This document shows positions 21,267 through 29,125 of a stretch of 64,000 nucleotides of DNA, piece by piece. Position numbers and translations under genes: made by a program. Source of the stretch: Dokdonella koreensis DS-123 (GTDB lineage Bacteria; Pseudomonadota; Gammaproteobacteria; Xanthomonadales; Rhodanobacteraceae); the NCBI RefSeq assembly GCF_001632775.1, contig NZ_CP015249.1:3576686-3640685 (forward strand), written 5' to 3'. The notes under the pieces were generated by a model that worked only from the letters and a program-made list of their open reading frames with translations, made no database searches and was not told the DNA's origin. Each line of letters begins with the position of its first letter. The stretch's first letter is position 1.

Positions 21267-23267
21267 CTAGGGCGCCGCAGCCGGCGCCGTGGCGGCCCGC
21301 GGCCCGATGTTGCTGTCGAGGAATGCCAGCAGCTTGGTGTAGAACTCGGTCTGGTTCTCGGCCAGATAGAAGCCGTGGCCTTCGCCGTCCTTGACCAGCC
21401 ACTCGTACTTGTAGCCGCGTCCGTCGAGCGCCTTGCGCAGCGTCTGGGCCTGCGCGATCGGCACGCGCTCGTCCTTGCCGCCGTGGACCAGCATCACGGC
21501 TGCCTTGAGCTTGTCGACATTACTGGCCGGCGAGCGCTTCAGCATGTCCTCGCGATTGTCGCCAACCGCCATGCGCAGGTAGTTGCGGCCGTAGAGCGAA
21601 TTGGGGATGTCCCCGCGCTCGTGCATCATCGCCAGGTTGTAGACGCCGACGTAGCCGATCGTGCAGCGATACAGGTCGGGCTCGCGGATGGCGCCCATCA
21701 GCGCGGCATAGCCACCGTAGCTCGCACCGTAGATGCAGATGCGCTTGGGATCGGCATAGCCTTCGGAAATCGCCCAGCGTGTCGCGTCGGTAACGTCGTC
21801 CTGCATGCGCATGCCCCACTGGCGATAGCCGGACGTGCCGAAATCGTAGCCGTAGCCGCCCGAGCCGCGGAAGTTGACCTGCAGCACCGCATAGCCGCGG
21901 CTGGCCAACAGCTGCACTTCGGGACTGTAGCCCCAGACGTCGCGCACGCCATGCGGGCCGCCGTGCGGATTGACCACCAGCGGCAGGTTCTTGCCGCTCG
22001 TTCCCTTCGGCAGCGTCAGGTAGCCGTGCAACGCCACGCCGTCACTGGCCTTGAGTTCGATCGGCCGCATCTCGGCGAGCTGATCCGGCTCGATCCAGCG
22101 GCGGCGGCTGACCAGGTAGTCGGCTTTCTTCTGTTCGAGGTCGAAGAAATAGAAGTCGCCAGGATTGCGATCGCTGGACACGTTGACGAGGCCATAGCGC
22201 CCGTCGCGCGTGAAGTTGGTGAAGAAGGCGGTCTGCCCGGGGAAGCTGGCCGCCAGGGCGCGCGTCATGCGTCCTTCCGGGGAGGCCGTGTCGAAGACGT
22301 GGACACCGGTCTTGCCTTCCTGGGTCAGCACCGCATAGGCATCCTGGCCGTCGGCCGTGATCAGCAGTGCTCCGGGATCGGCCGCACCACGGTAGACCAG
22401 GGTCTTCTGGCGCGTCTCCAGGTCGATCCGGTACAGGCCGTCCGGGCCCGCATCCTCCGACACCTGGACGTAGACACTGCGGTTGTCGCGCGTGAACATC
22501 AACGGATCCATGACCACGTCCGACTCCTTGGAGTCGTTGAAGACGGTCCAGTCCGAGCCGCGACCGGCACGCACATAGAAGACGAGGTTGTTGTCCTTGC
22601 CGCGGGCCTTGGCGACGCGCGCTTCGTTGGTGTGGTCGAGAATCAGCTCGGCGCCCGGTGCGGGGCCCTTTCCGACGATCGAGGACTTACCCGTATAGAT
22701 GTCCAGCAGCTCGATCATCGGCACCGCCGGTTCACCGCCCTGCTTCCACTCGTACACGCCGATCAGGATGCGCTTGTCCTTGTCGGGAATCCGGCTCAAC
22801 GGCTCAGCCGACGCGTAGCGCTGGTCACCGCCCTTGCGGATGCGCGAGCCGGTCTCCTCGCCGATGCTGCGGTAGCCGAAGATCTGCTTGGAATTCTTGC
22901 CGTCGGCATCGATCGCGAACAGCTCGCCGGTCGGCTGGGGTTTGTCGACGCCACCGAACTTCTGGGCCAGCGTGGCGACGACGCGGTCGTTGTTCGCCCA
23001 CCAGAAGCGATCGATGACGTTGTTGCCCGATGCGAGAATCGAAGCCGACGGCTTGATCGTCTCGCGATCGACGATGTAGAGCCCGGTTCGCCCGTCCTCG
23101 AGCGGCACCGTCATCGCCAGGTACTTGCCGGTCGGCGAGAGCTGCAGTTGCTCGACCTCGGGACGCTTGACGAAATCGCCAATCGGAATCGGTGGAGGAG
23201 CCTCCTCGGCGAACGAGGCGGCTGGGACGGCCAGAAACAGGACGGACAGCAGGACCGGAAGGCGCAT
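21267..23267 (-). CDS. Exported S9 family (prolyl oligopeptidase-type) peptidase
   Basis: 666 residues. A signal peptide (first about 20 residues, ending ASFA) is followed by a beta-propeller-like region (about 30-400) and a C-terminal S9 peptidase domain with the nucleophile in GASYGGYAALMG, an Asp in HGGKDERVP and a His in DGEGHGFY. Such enzymes cut peptides after proline or alanine, here in the periplasm. A clear AAGGA precedes the ATG. It lies 187 nt downstream of pqqE on the same strand; prolyl-oligopeptidase genes have been named in some Pseudomonas pqq clusters (pqqM), but the export signal argues against cytosolic PqqA processing here. Confidence 0.9.
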   Translation of the reverse strand: MRLPVLLSVLFLAVPAASFAEEAPPPIPIGDFVKRPEVEQLQLSPTGKYLAMTVPLEDGRTGLYIVDRETIKPSASILASGNNVIDRFWWANNDRVVATLAQKFGGVDKPQPTGELFAIDADGKNSKQIFGYRSIGEETGSRIRKGGDQRYASAEPLSRIPDKDKRILIGVYEWKQGGEPAVPMIELLDIYTGKSSIVGKGPAPGAELILDHTNEARVAKARGKDNNLVFYVRAGRGSDWTVFNDSKESDVVMDPLMFTRDNRSVYVQVSEDAGPDGLYRIDLETRQKTLVYRGAADPGALLITADGQDAYAVLTQEGKTGVHVFDTASPEGRMTRALAASFPGQTAFFTNFTRDGRYGLVNVSSDRNPGDFYFFDLEQKKADYLVSRRRWIEPDQLAEMRPIELKASDGVALHGYLTLPKGTSGKNLPLVVNPHGGPHGVRDVWGYSPEVQLLASRGYAVLQVNFRGSGGYGYDFGTSGYRQWGMRMQDDVTDATRWAISEGYADPKRICIYGASYGGYAALMGAIREPDLYRCTIGYVGVYNLAMMHERGDIPNSLYGRNYLRMAVGDNREDMLKRSPASNVDKLKAAVMLVHGGKDERVPIAQAQTLRKALDGRGYKYEWLVKDGEGHGFYLAENQTEFYTKLLAFLDSNIGPRAATAPAAAP

Positions 23268-23288
23268 CGGAGACTTTCCTTGTGTCGG

Positions 23289-23309
23289 GCGCGGGAACGG
23301 TTCCCGCGC
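23289..23309. promoter_or_regulatory. 21-nt palindrome before the S9 peptidase gene
   Basis: GCGCGGGAAC-G-GTTCCCGCGC is a perfect inverted repeat 22 nt upstream of the S9 start codon. It could be an operator or form a leader hairpin with a shorter stem. Confidence 0.4.
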
Positions 23310-23454
23310 GCGTCGCCGATTACAACCGGGCCGGCGCGCCAAGGCAATCCCGCAAACGCACACGAGGACACCGGCGGCCGCGGAGCGCGGTGGATGGCCG
23401 CAAGCTCCGGCCCGCCTGCGCGACCGCAAGCGCTTGCCGGTGCCGACCGCCCGT

Positions 23455-24576
23455 CTATCCCCCAGCAAGCGCGCGCGACGCCTTCGGCGTACGGAACACC
23501 AGCGGCTGCGACGGCGGGCGGCCGTCATCCGGCTGCTGCGCGCGCTCGATCGCGGCGTCGACACGGGCCCGCTCGGGCGAGCGCGTGCAGACCGGATCGG
23601 CCGCCGCCGGGTCGCCGGCCAGCAGATAGGCCTGGCAGCGGCAACCGCCGAGGTCCAGCGTCTTCTCCGGGCAGCTGCGGCACGGCTCCTTCATCCAGCC
23701 GTCACCGCGGTAGCGGTTGAAGCCTTCGGATGCGTACCAGATCTCGCGCAGGCTGCCGTCACGGACGTTCGGGAATGCCAGGCCCGGCAGCATGCGTGCC
23801 GTGTGACAGGGCAGCGCGGTGCCGTCGGGCGTGACGGTGAGGAAGACGCTGCCCCAGCCGTTCATGCAGCGCTTGGGCCGTGCTTCGTAGTAGTCCGGGA
23901 CGACGTGGTAGATCCGCATCGCCTCGCCGCTGCGGCGGCGCCAGTCCTCGACCACGGCGTCGGCCCGCTGCAGCTGCTCGCGTGACGGCAGCAGGTGCTC
24001 GCGGTTGCGATGGGCCCAGGCGTAGTACTGCGCGTTGGCCAGTTCCAGGTACTCCGCCCCCAGCTCCACGGCCATCGCGATGATGCGGTCGACATGGTCG
24101 ATGTTGAGCCGATGGATGACGACGTTGAGCACCATCGGGTAGCCGTGCCGCTTGATCGAGGCGGCCACCTTGCGCTTCAGGTCGAACGTGCGCGTGGAGG
24201 ACAGGAAATCGTTGACCTCGCGCGTGGAATCCTGGAACGACAGCTGGATGTGGTCCAGGCCGCTCGTGCGCAAGGCGGCCATGCGGCGCTCGTCCAGGCC
24301 GACGCCCGACGTCAGCAGGTTGGTGTAGTAGCCCAGCCGATGCGCCTCCCCGACCAGCCGTTCCAGGTCGGCGCGCAGCATCGGTTCGCCACCGGAGAAG
24401 CCGCACTGCACCGAGCCGAGTGCGCGCGCCTCGCGCAGCACGCGCAGCCACTCCTCGGTGGACAGCTCCTGCTTGCCGTCGGCGAAGTCGATCGGGTTGT
24501 AGCAGAACGCGCAATGCAGCGGGCAGCGGTAGGTCAGCTCCGCCAGCAGCCACAACGGAGGGCCGGGCGTCGCCAT
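23455..24576 (-). CDS. pqqE: PqqA peptide cyclase PqqE (radical SAM/SPASM)
   Basis: A 373-residue radical SAM enzyme that makes the Glu-Tyr carbon-carbon bond in PqqA, the first step of PQQ formation. The [4Fe-4S] motif CxxxCxxC is Cys18, Cys22, Cys25 (CPLHCAFC); SAM-binding GFSGGEPM follows (about 58-65). SPASM cysteines for auxiliary clusters lie in RCMNGW, LPCHTARM and CRSCPE...GGCRC near the C-terminus. The ATG overlaps the pqqD stop by one base (TGATG-type). It ends the pqqABCDE operon. Confidence 0.97.
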   Translation of the reverse strand: MATPGPPLWLLAELTYRCPLHCAFCYNPIDFADGKQELSTEEWLRVLREARALGSVQCGFSGGEPMLRADLERLVGEAHRLGYYTNLLTSGVGLDERRMAALRTSGLDHIQLSFQDSTREVNDFLSSTRTFDLKRKVAASIKRHGYPMVLNVVIHRLNIDHVDRIIAMAVELGAEYLELANAQYYAWAHRNREHLLPSREQLQRADAVVEDWRRRSGEAMRIYHVVPDYYEARPKRCMNGWGSVFLTVTPDGTALPCHTARMLPGLAFPNVRDGSLREIWYASEGFNRYRGDGWMKEPCRSCPEKTLDLGGCRCQAYLLAGDPAAADPVCTRSPERARVDAAIERAQQPDDGRPPSQPLVFRTPKASRALAGG

Positions 24577-24848
24577 CAGGCGTCGATCCAGCGCTGATGC
24601 CGGGCGTGGCCGAGGAAATCCTCGACCTCGGACCGGAGGCCGCCGGTGTCGAACGCCTGCTCGAGCTCGGCGACGATCGCGGCGACCGTACGCGTGCCGT
24701 CGCAGCGAAGCAGGATCTCGGCGGCGCTGCGGTTGAGCTTGACCATGCCCTCCGGATACAGCAGGACGTGGCAGTCCTGGACCGCCTCCCACTGCAATCG
24801 GTAGTGGCGCGTGATCCGCGGCATCGGCGCATCGTCCGGCGTGCTCAC
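24576..24848 (-). CDS. pqqD: PqqA-binding chaperone PqqD
   Basis: A 90-residue RiPP recognition element protein that binds the PqqA leader and presents it to Pqq[22 protein letters not shown] and [10 protein letters not shown] are typical PqqD segments. The start is GTG 24848, which overlaps the pqqC stop (GTGA); it gives the normal family length. It is a separate gene, not fused to pqqC or pqqE as in some bacteria. Confidence 0.95.
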   Translation of the reverse strand: MSTPDDAPMPRITRHYRLQWEAVQDCHVLLYPEGMVKLNRSAAEILLRCDGTRTVAAIVAELEQAFDTGGLRSEVEDFLGHARHQRWIDA

Positions 24849-25561
24849 GCGGTCACCCCGTAGCGCACGGCCATGGCGTCGTTCATCGCCCACAGCACGT
24901 CGAGCTTGAAGCGCAGCACGGCGAGCGCGCGCTGCTGCTGCTCGACGCTGCGGAAGTGATCGAGCGTCACCGCCAGCCCTTGCTCGACGTCGCGGCGTGC
25001 CTGGCCGACACGGTTGCGGAAGTACTGCAGCCCGGCCGGGTCGATCCACGGATAGTGCTCGGGCCAGCCGGCCAGGCGCTGGCGGTGGATCGCCGGCGCG
25101 AACAGCTCGGTCAGCGATGCGCAGACCGCTTCCTGCCAGGGCCGGCGGCGGGCGAAGTGGACATAGGCATCGACCGCGAAGCGCACGCCGGGCACGACGT
25201 GCCGCTGGTCCTCGACTTCCTCACGGGTCAGGCCGACCGCCTCGGCCAGCCGCAGCCAGGCCTCGATGCCGCCCGGGTCGTCGGCGTGACCATCGTGATC
25301 GAGCACGCGCTGGATCCAGGCGCGGCGCACCGCGCGATCGGGGCAGTTCGACAGCACCGCCGCGTCCTTGATCGGGATCGCGACCTGGTAGGCGTAGCGG
25401 TTGGCGACCCAGCCGCGCACCTGCTCGGGACGGGCCCGCCCGCCGTTCAACATGACGTTGAACGGATGATGGATGTGATACGCCGCCCCCTGCGCGCGCA
25501 GCTGCCGCTCGAACTCGGCGGGCGTCCACGGGGCTGCCGGCAACGGGATGGCCGCATTCAT
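24845..25561 (-). CDS. pqqC: Pyrroloquinoline-quinone synthase PqqC
   Basis: A 238-residue cofactorless oxidase for the last step of PQQ synthesis, ring closure and eight-electron oxidation of AHQQ. Typical segments include YHIHHPFN near residue 30, [19 protein letters not shown] (about 50-68), RVLDHDG and [20 protein letters not shown] (about 150-170). The ATG overlaps the pqqB stop (ATGA) and its own stop overlaps pqqD, so synthesis is translationally coupled. Confidence 0.97.
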   Translation of the reverse strand: MNAAIPLPAAPWTPAEFERQLRAQGAAYHIHHPFNVMLNGGRARPEQVRGWVANRYAYQVAIPIKDAAVLSNCPDRAVRRAWIQRVLDHDGHADDPGGIEAWLRLAEAVGLTREEVEDQRHVVPGVRFAVDAYVHFARRRPWQEAVCASLTELFAPAIHRQRLAGWPEHYPWIDPAGLQYFRNRVGQARRDVEQGLAVTLDHFRSVEQQQRALAVLRFKLDVLWAMNDAMAVRYGVTA

Positions 25562-26472
25562 GGGACGAGCTCCTGGTTGTCCTCGGCGACGGCGATGCCG
25601 TGGCGCGCGAGCTCGGCGCGCTCGGCGCTGTCCTCGTCGAGGATCGGATTGGTGTTGTTGACGTGGATCAGCAGCTTGCGCGTCGTCGCCGGCAACCGGT
25701 CCAGCCAGGCGATCATGCCGTCGGCCCCGGCTTGCGGCAGATGACCGATCGCGCGCGCGCGCCGGGTCGAGATGCCGAGGTCGATCATCTCCTCGTCGCG
25801 CCAGAACGTGCCGTCGACGATGACGACATCGGCACGGCACATCGCGTCCCAGGTGCGCGGCTCGATCGCGGCCAGCCCGGGGGCGTAGAACACCGATCGC
25901 CCCGCGTCGTCGACGAACGTCAGGCCGATGTTGTCACCGGGCTCGGGCGCATCGCGATGCGGCGAATACGGTGCCGCCTTGCTGGCCACCGGCACGGCGG
26001 CGAGCGTCAGGCCGTCGACGCCGGGGATGGCGAAGCGGCTGCCATCCAGCGGAATCGAGCGCTGCTCGACCCCGCAGAAATGACCGAGCACCTCGAACAA
26101 CGGATAGCCCAGGCGCAGGTCCGCGGCGACTGCGTCGGTGCACCACACCGGCAGCGGCCGGCGGTGCTCGCGCAGCATCGCCAGGCCGGTGACATGATCG
26201 ACCTGGCCGTCCATCAGCACGACCGCGGCGATGCCGGTATCGCGCAGCGACCGCGCCGGCTGCAGCGGCGGGTTGGCGCGAAGCTGGGCCAGGATGTCGG
26301 GCGAGGCGTTGACCAGCAGCCAGTCCCGGCCGTTGCCGCTGACGGCGATCGACGACTGCGTCCGCGCGGTCGCCCGCACCGTGCCGGTGCGCAGGCCGTG
26401 GCAATTGCGGCAGTTGCAGTTCCATTGCGGAAACCCACCGCCGGCGGCGGAACCGAGGATGCGCAGCTTCAT
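25558..26472 (-). CDS. pqqB: PQQ biosynthesis hydroxylase PqqB
   Basis: 304 residues with a metallo-beta-lactamase fold. [14 protein letters not shown] near residue 12 provides the CxCxxC zinc site, and [10 protein letters not shown] is a metal-ligand motif of the fold. PqqB is an iron-dependent hydroxylase acting on the crosslinked tyrosine. It begins 51 nt after pqqA; a perfect 15-bp hairpin fills that gap and may lower its expression relative to pqqA. Confidence 0.96.
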   Translation of the reverse strand: MKLRILGSAAGGGFPQWNCNCRNCHGLRTGTVRATARTQSSIAVSGNGRDWLLVNASPDILAQLRANPPLQPARSLRDTGIAAVVLMDGQVDHVTGLAMLREHRRPLPVWCTDAVAADLRLGYPLFEVLGHFCGVEQRSIPLDGSRFAIPGVDGLTLAAVPVASKAAPYSPHRDAPEPGDNIGLTFVDDAGRSVFYAPGLAAIEPRTWDAMCRADVVIVDGTFWRDEEMIDLGISTRRARAIGHLPQAGADGMIAWLDRLPATTRKLLIHVNNTNPILDEDSAERAELARHGIAVAEDNQELVP

Positions 26473-26483
26473 CGTGTGACGGG

Positions 26484-26516
26484 CGTTCCTTCCGCCGCCA
26501 CGCGGCGGAAGGAACG
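26484..26516. promoter_or_regulatory. 15-bp perfect hairpin between pqqA and pqqB
   Basis: CGTTCCTTCCGCCGC (26484-26498) pairs perfectly with GCGGCGGAAGGAACG (26502-26516) across a three-base loop. It occupies most of the pqqA-pqqB gap and lacks a T-run on the minus strand, so partial termination or 3'-end stabilisation of a short pqqA mRNA is more likely than full termination. Confidence 0.7.
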
Positions 26517-26523
26517 GTCCCGC

Positions 26524-26598
26524 TCAGCGGTTGGCGATGTACATCGTCACTTCGAAGCCATAGCGATGATCGCTGGCCTGCGGCGTTTCCCATTTCAT
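26524..26598 (-). CDS. pqqA: PQQ precursor peptide PqqA
   Basis: A 24-residue ribosomal precursor peptide. Glu16 and Tyr20, within FEVTMYIANR, are the residues crosslinked by PqqE and converted to PQQ. The length and the MKWETP start are typical. CGGAGAA lies about 5 nt before the ATG, a strong ribosome site fitting high expression. It is the first gene of pqqABCDE. No pqqF or pqqG (M16 peptidase) lies in the window, so the protease that releases the Glu-Tyr product is not identified. Confidence 0.97.
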   Translation of the reverse strand: MKWETPQASDHRYGFEVTMYIANR

Positions 26599-26635
26599 CG
26601 TCGTTCTCCGGTTGCGGACCGGGCCGGCTGTGCGC

Positions 26636-26664
26636 CCCGGGCAGCCGGACAGCGGCTGCCCGGG
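26636..26664. promoter_or_regulatory. 12-bp perfect hairpin upstream of pqqA
   Basis: CCCGGGCAGCCG (26636-26647) and CGGCTGCCCGGG (26653-26664) form a stable stem with a five-base loop, 38-66 nt before the pqqA ATG. It would lie in the pqqA 5' leader, or could be a protein-binding inverted repeat in the divergent control region. Confidence 0.55.
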
Positions 26665-26717
26665 CAGTCTCGGAGCATCGCGCTGCAGCATTCCTGCGCG
26701 AAAGCGCGCGACGCGCC

Positions 26718-26732
26718 TCATGATTTTCATGA
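26718..26732. promoter_or_regulatory. TCATGA-N3-TCATGA palindrome between pqqA and pip
   Basis: Two TCATGA hexamers (each itself palindromic) are separated by TTT. This AT-rich 15-bp dyad stands out in a 206-nt GC-rich region shared by the divergent pqq and pip-kinase-regulator operons, 120 nt from pqqA and 73 nt from pip. It is a plausible operator. Confidence 0.5.
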
Positions 26733-26792
26733 ACGCTGCCGGGCGCCGGGACCGTATCGCACCGGAGCACCGGTGCCGGCCGGTTCCCGGCA

Positions 26793-26798
26793 TAGAAT
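26793..26798 (+). promoter_or_regulatory. Candidate -10 box of a leaderless pip transcript
   Basis: TAGAAT ends six bases before the ATG at 26805. A start site at the usual distance would coincide with the ATG, and no Shine-Dalgarno sequence is present. Confidence 0.4.
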
Positions 26799-26804
26799 CC
26801 GGGC

Positions 26805-27770
26805 ATGCTCCATGCCGCCATCGATCCGTTCGACCAGGGCCTGCTCGCCACCGGCGACGGCCACACGCTGCACTACGAGCAGGTGGGGCGCGTGGACGGC
26901 GTACCGGCGGTCTTCCTGCACGGCGGTCCCGGCAGCGGCTGCAGCCCGCGGCAGCGGCGCTTCTTCGATCCGCAGCGCTACCGCGCGGTGCTGTTCGACC
27001 AGCGTGGCTGCGGTCGCAGCACGCCGCGTGGCGATACGCGGCACAACACCACCGCGCACCTGGTCGAGGACATCGAGCGCCTGCGCGAACACCTCGGCAT
27101 CGATCGCTGGCTGGTCGTCGGCGGCTCCTGGGGCTCGGCGCTGGCGCTCGCCTATGCGGGGCACCATCGCGAACGCGTCGCCGGCCTGCTGCTGCGCGGT
27201 GTGTTCCTGACCGGCCGCGCCGATACGGACTGGTTCTTCCACGGTGTCCGTGCGCTCGCGCCCGACGATTGGGAGCGCTTCGCCGCCCATTTTCCTCGCC
27301 GGCACCGGCGCAACCTGCTCGATGCCTGCGCGCGCGTCTTCGCGCGCGGCGATGCCGATGCGGTGGTCCGCACGGCGTATGCCTGGTCGCTCTACGAACA
27401 TCGCCTGCTCGACCCGGCCGCGCCGCAGGCCGGGCCTGCGCTGTCTGCCGACCTGCTGGCGACCCTGGTCGATCGCTATCGCGTCCAGATCCACTATCTC
27501 GCGCGCCGGTGTTTCCTCGGCGAACGCACCCTGCTCGGCCACGCAGCCGGCCTGCACGGGATTCCGATGGCGATCGTGCACGGCCGCGAGGACCGCGTGT
27601 GCCGGCCGCTCGCCGCCTGGCGCCTGCACCGCAGCGTCGCCGGCAGCCGGCTCGCCCTGGTGGCGGGCGGTGGCCACGATCCGTTCGCGCCGGCCATGGC
27701 GACGGCCTTCGTGGGCGCGCTGGACGCGTTCGCCGGCACCGGCGACTTCAGCGGCTGGATGCCGGCATGA
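26805..27770 (+). CDS. pip: Prolyl iminopeptidase
   Basis: A 321-residue cytosolic S33 alpha/beta hydrolase that removes N-terminal proline from peptides. The oxyanion motif HGGPGSGC (about 39-46), DQRGCGRS (about 66-73), nucleophile GGSWGS (about 106-111), an Asp in HGREDRVC and a His in GGGHDPF form a complete active site. It is the first gene of an operon with a histidine kinase and a response regulator (4-nt overlaps), divergent from pqqABCDE. That linkage is unusual for a housekeeping peptidase. Confidence 0.95.
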   Translation: MLHAAIDPFDQGLLATGDGHTLHYEQVGRVDGVPAVFLHGGPGSGCSPRQRRFFDPQRYRAVLFDQRGCGRSTPRGDTRHNTTAHLVEDIERLREHLGIDRWLVVGGSWGSALALAYAGHHRERVAGLLLRGVFLTGRADTDWFFHGVRALAPDDWERFAAHFPRRHRRNLLDACARVFARGDADAVVRTAYAWSLYEHRLLDPAAPQAGPALSADLLATLVDRYRVQIHYLARRCFLGERTLLGHAAGLHGIPMAIVHGREDRVCRPLAAWRLHRSVAGSRLALVAGGGHDPFAPAMATAFVGALDAFAGTGDFSGWMPA

Positions 27771-29125
27771 GCCTGCGCGCCAAGCTGCACCTGCTGGTCG
27801 CCGCGCTCAGCCTCGGGCTGGTGGGGACGATGGTGTACCTGTCCGTCGGCGACACGCGGCGCAGCGTCGGCGAGGAGATCACCGCGTCGAGCCGGATCGC
27901 GCAGCAGCTGCTGTCGCGCCTGATCCTGGTCGGCAGTCAGGACGGCCTGGACGACATCGCCGAGTACCTGCGCGGGCTCGGCCGCGTGCGCTCCAACGAC
28001 ATCGCGCTCTACGACACCGGCGGCCAGGCGATCTACCGCTCGCCGGAGCCGACCTACAAGGCCGGCCGCTCGGCGCCCGGCTGGTTCGCCCACCTGGTCC
28101 AGCCGACGCCGCAGACCCGCAGCATCGACGTCGGCCGCGGCGGGCGCCTGGTGGTGCGTTCCGACGCGTCGCGCGCGGTGCTCGACGGCTGGGACGACAT
28201 GAAGCGCCTGCTCGGCGTGGCGCTGATGCTGTTCGCGCTGGCCAACCTGGTCGTCTACGCGGTCGTCGGCCGTGCGCTGGCGCCGTTCGAGCGCATCCTG
28301 CGGGGCCTGCGCGAGATGGAGCAAGGCGCCTTCCACACGCGCCTGCCGCCGCTGCGCGGGCGCGAGGCCGGCGCGATGGGAGCCGCGTTCAATCACATGG
28401 CCGAGGCGATCGAGAACAGCCTGGCGGCACGCCGGGAAGCCGCCGAGGCGGCCGCCCGGCTCGACATGCAGCAGGAACTGACCCGCGCCCTGCATGCGCG
28501 CATCGAGGAGGAGCGCCGGGCGCTGGCGCGCGAGCTGCACGACGAACTCGGCCAGCAGGTGACGGCGATCCGCAGCCTGGCGCTGGCCATCGCCCAGCGG
28601 GCGGCCGGCGACGGGGCGATGCGCAATGCGGTGCAGGCGCTGACGGCGACGTCCAACCAGCTCTACGACAGCATGCACGCGATGATTCCGCGGCTGCGGC
28701 CGCTGGCGCTGGACAGCCTGGGCCTGGTGGAGGCGGTGGCCGACCTGGTCGACGACTGGCGGCTGCGCACCACCGGCATCCGCTTCGAGGCGGCGCTGGC
28801 GCCGCTGCCCGGCGAGCCCGGCGACGCGGTGCGGATCGGGGCCTACCGGATCGTCCAGGAGGCGCTCAGCAACGCCGTGCGCCATGCCCGTGCGACCCGC
28901 ATCCGCGTGAACCTCGCGGTGACCGCGGGCAGCCTGGCGATCGACGTGGCCGACGACGGCATCGGCATGCCCGAGGCGCCCGAGCAGAGCGGCCGTTTCG
29001 GCCTGCGCGGCATGCGCGAGCGCGTCGAGACCCTGGGCGGCCAGTTGCAGATCGCCAGCCGCCCCGGCGCCGGCAGCACGATCGAAGTCCGTATCCCGCT
29101 CCACGAAGGAAATCCCAGCCGATGA
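27767..29125 (+). CDS. NarX-type sensor histidine kinase
   Basis: 452 residues: membrane helix 1 (8-26), a periplasmic sensor of about 120 residues (27-147), helix 2 (148-168), a HAMP linker (about 170-222), the HisKA_3 dimerisation helix with phospho-His258 in RALARELHDELGQQ, and a HATPase with DVADDGIGMP and GRFGLRGMRER. The ATG overlaps the pip stop, and the stop overlaps the regulator gene. The periplasmic domain has no recognisable ligand motif. Since PQQ enzymes work in the periplasm, sensing their substrate would fit the divergent pqq operon (inference). Confidence 0.93.
   Translation: MSLRAKLHLLVAALSLGLVGTMVYLSVGDTRRSVGEEITASSRIAQQLLSRLILVGSQDGLDDIAEYLRGLGRVRSNDIALYDTGGQAIYRSPEPTYKAGRSAPGWFAHLVQPTPQTRSIDVGRGGRLVVRSDASRAVLDGWDDMKRLLGVALMLFALANLVVYAVVGRALAPFERILRGLREMEQGAFHTRLPPLRGREAGAMGAAFNHMAEAIENSLAARREAAEAAARLDMQQELTRALHARIEEERRALARELHDELGQQVTAIRSLALAIAQRAAGDGAMRNAVQALTATSNQLYDSMHAMIPRLRPLALDSLGLVEAVADLVDDWRLRTTGIRFEAALAPLPGEPGDAVRIGAYRIVQEALSNAVRHARATRIRVNLAVTAGSLAIDVADDGIGMPEAPEQSGRFGLRGMRERVETLGGQLQIASRPGAGSTIEVRIPLHEGNPSR

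Noticed and set aside
21267-23267. S9 peptidase as the PqqA-processing protease
   Set aside because: It has a signal peptide and belongs to S9, not M16; cytosolic PqqA processing is unlikely.
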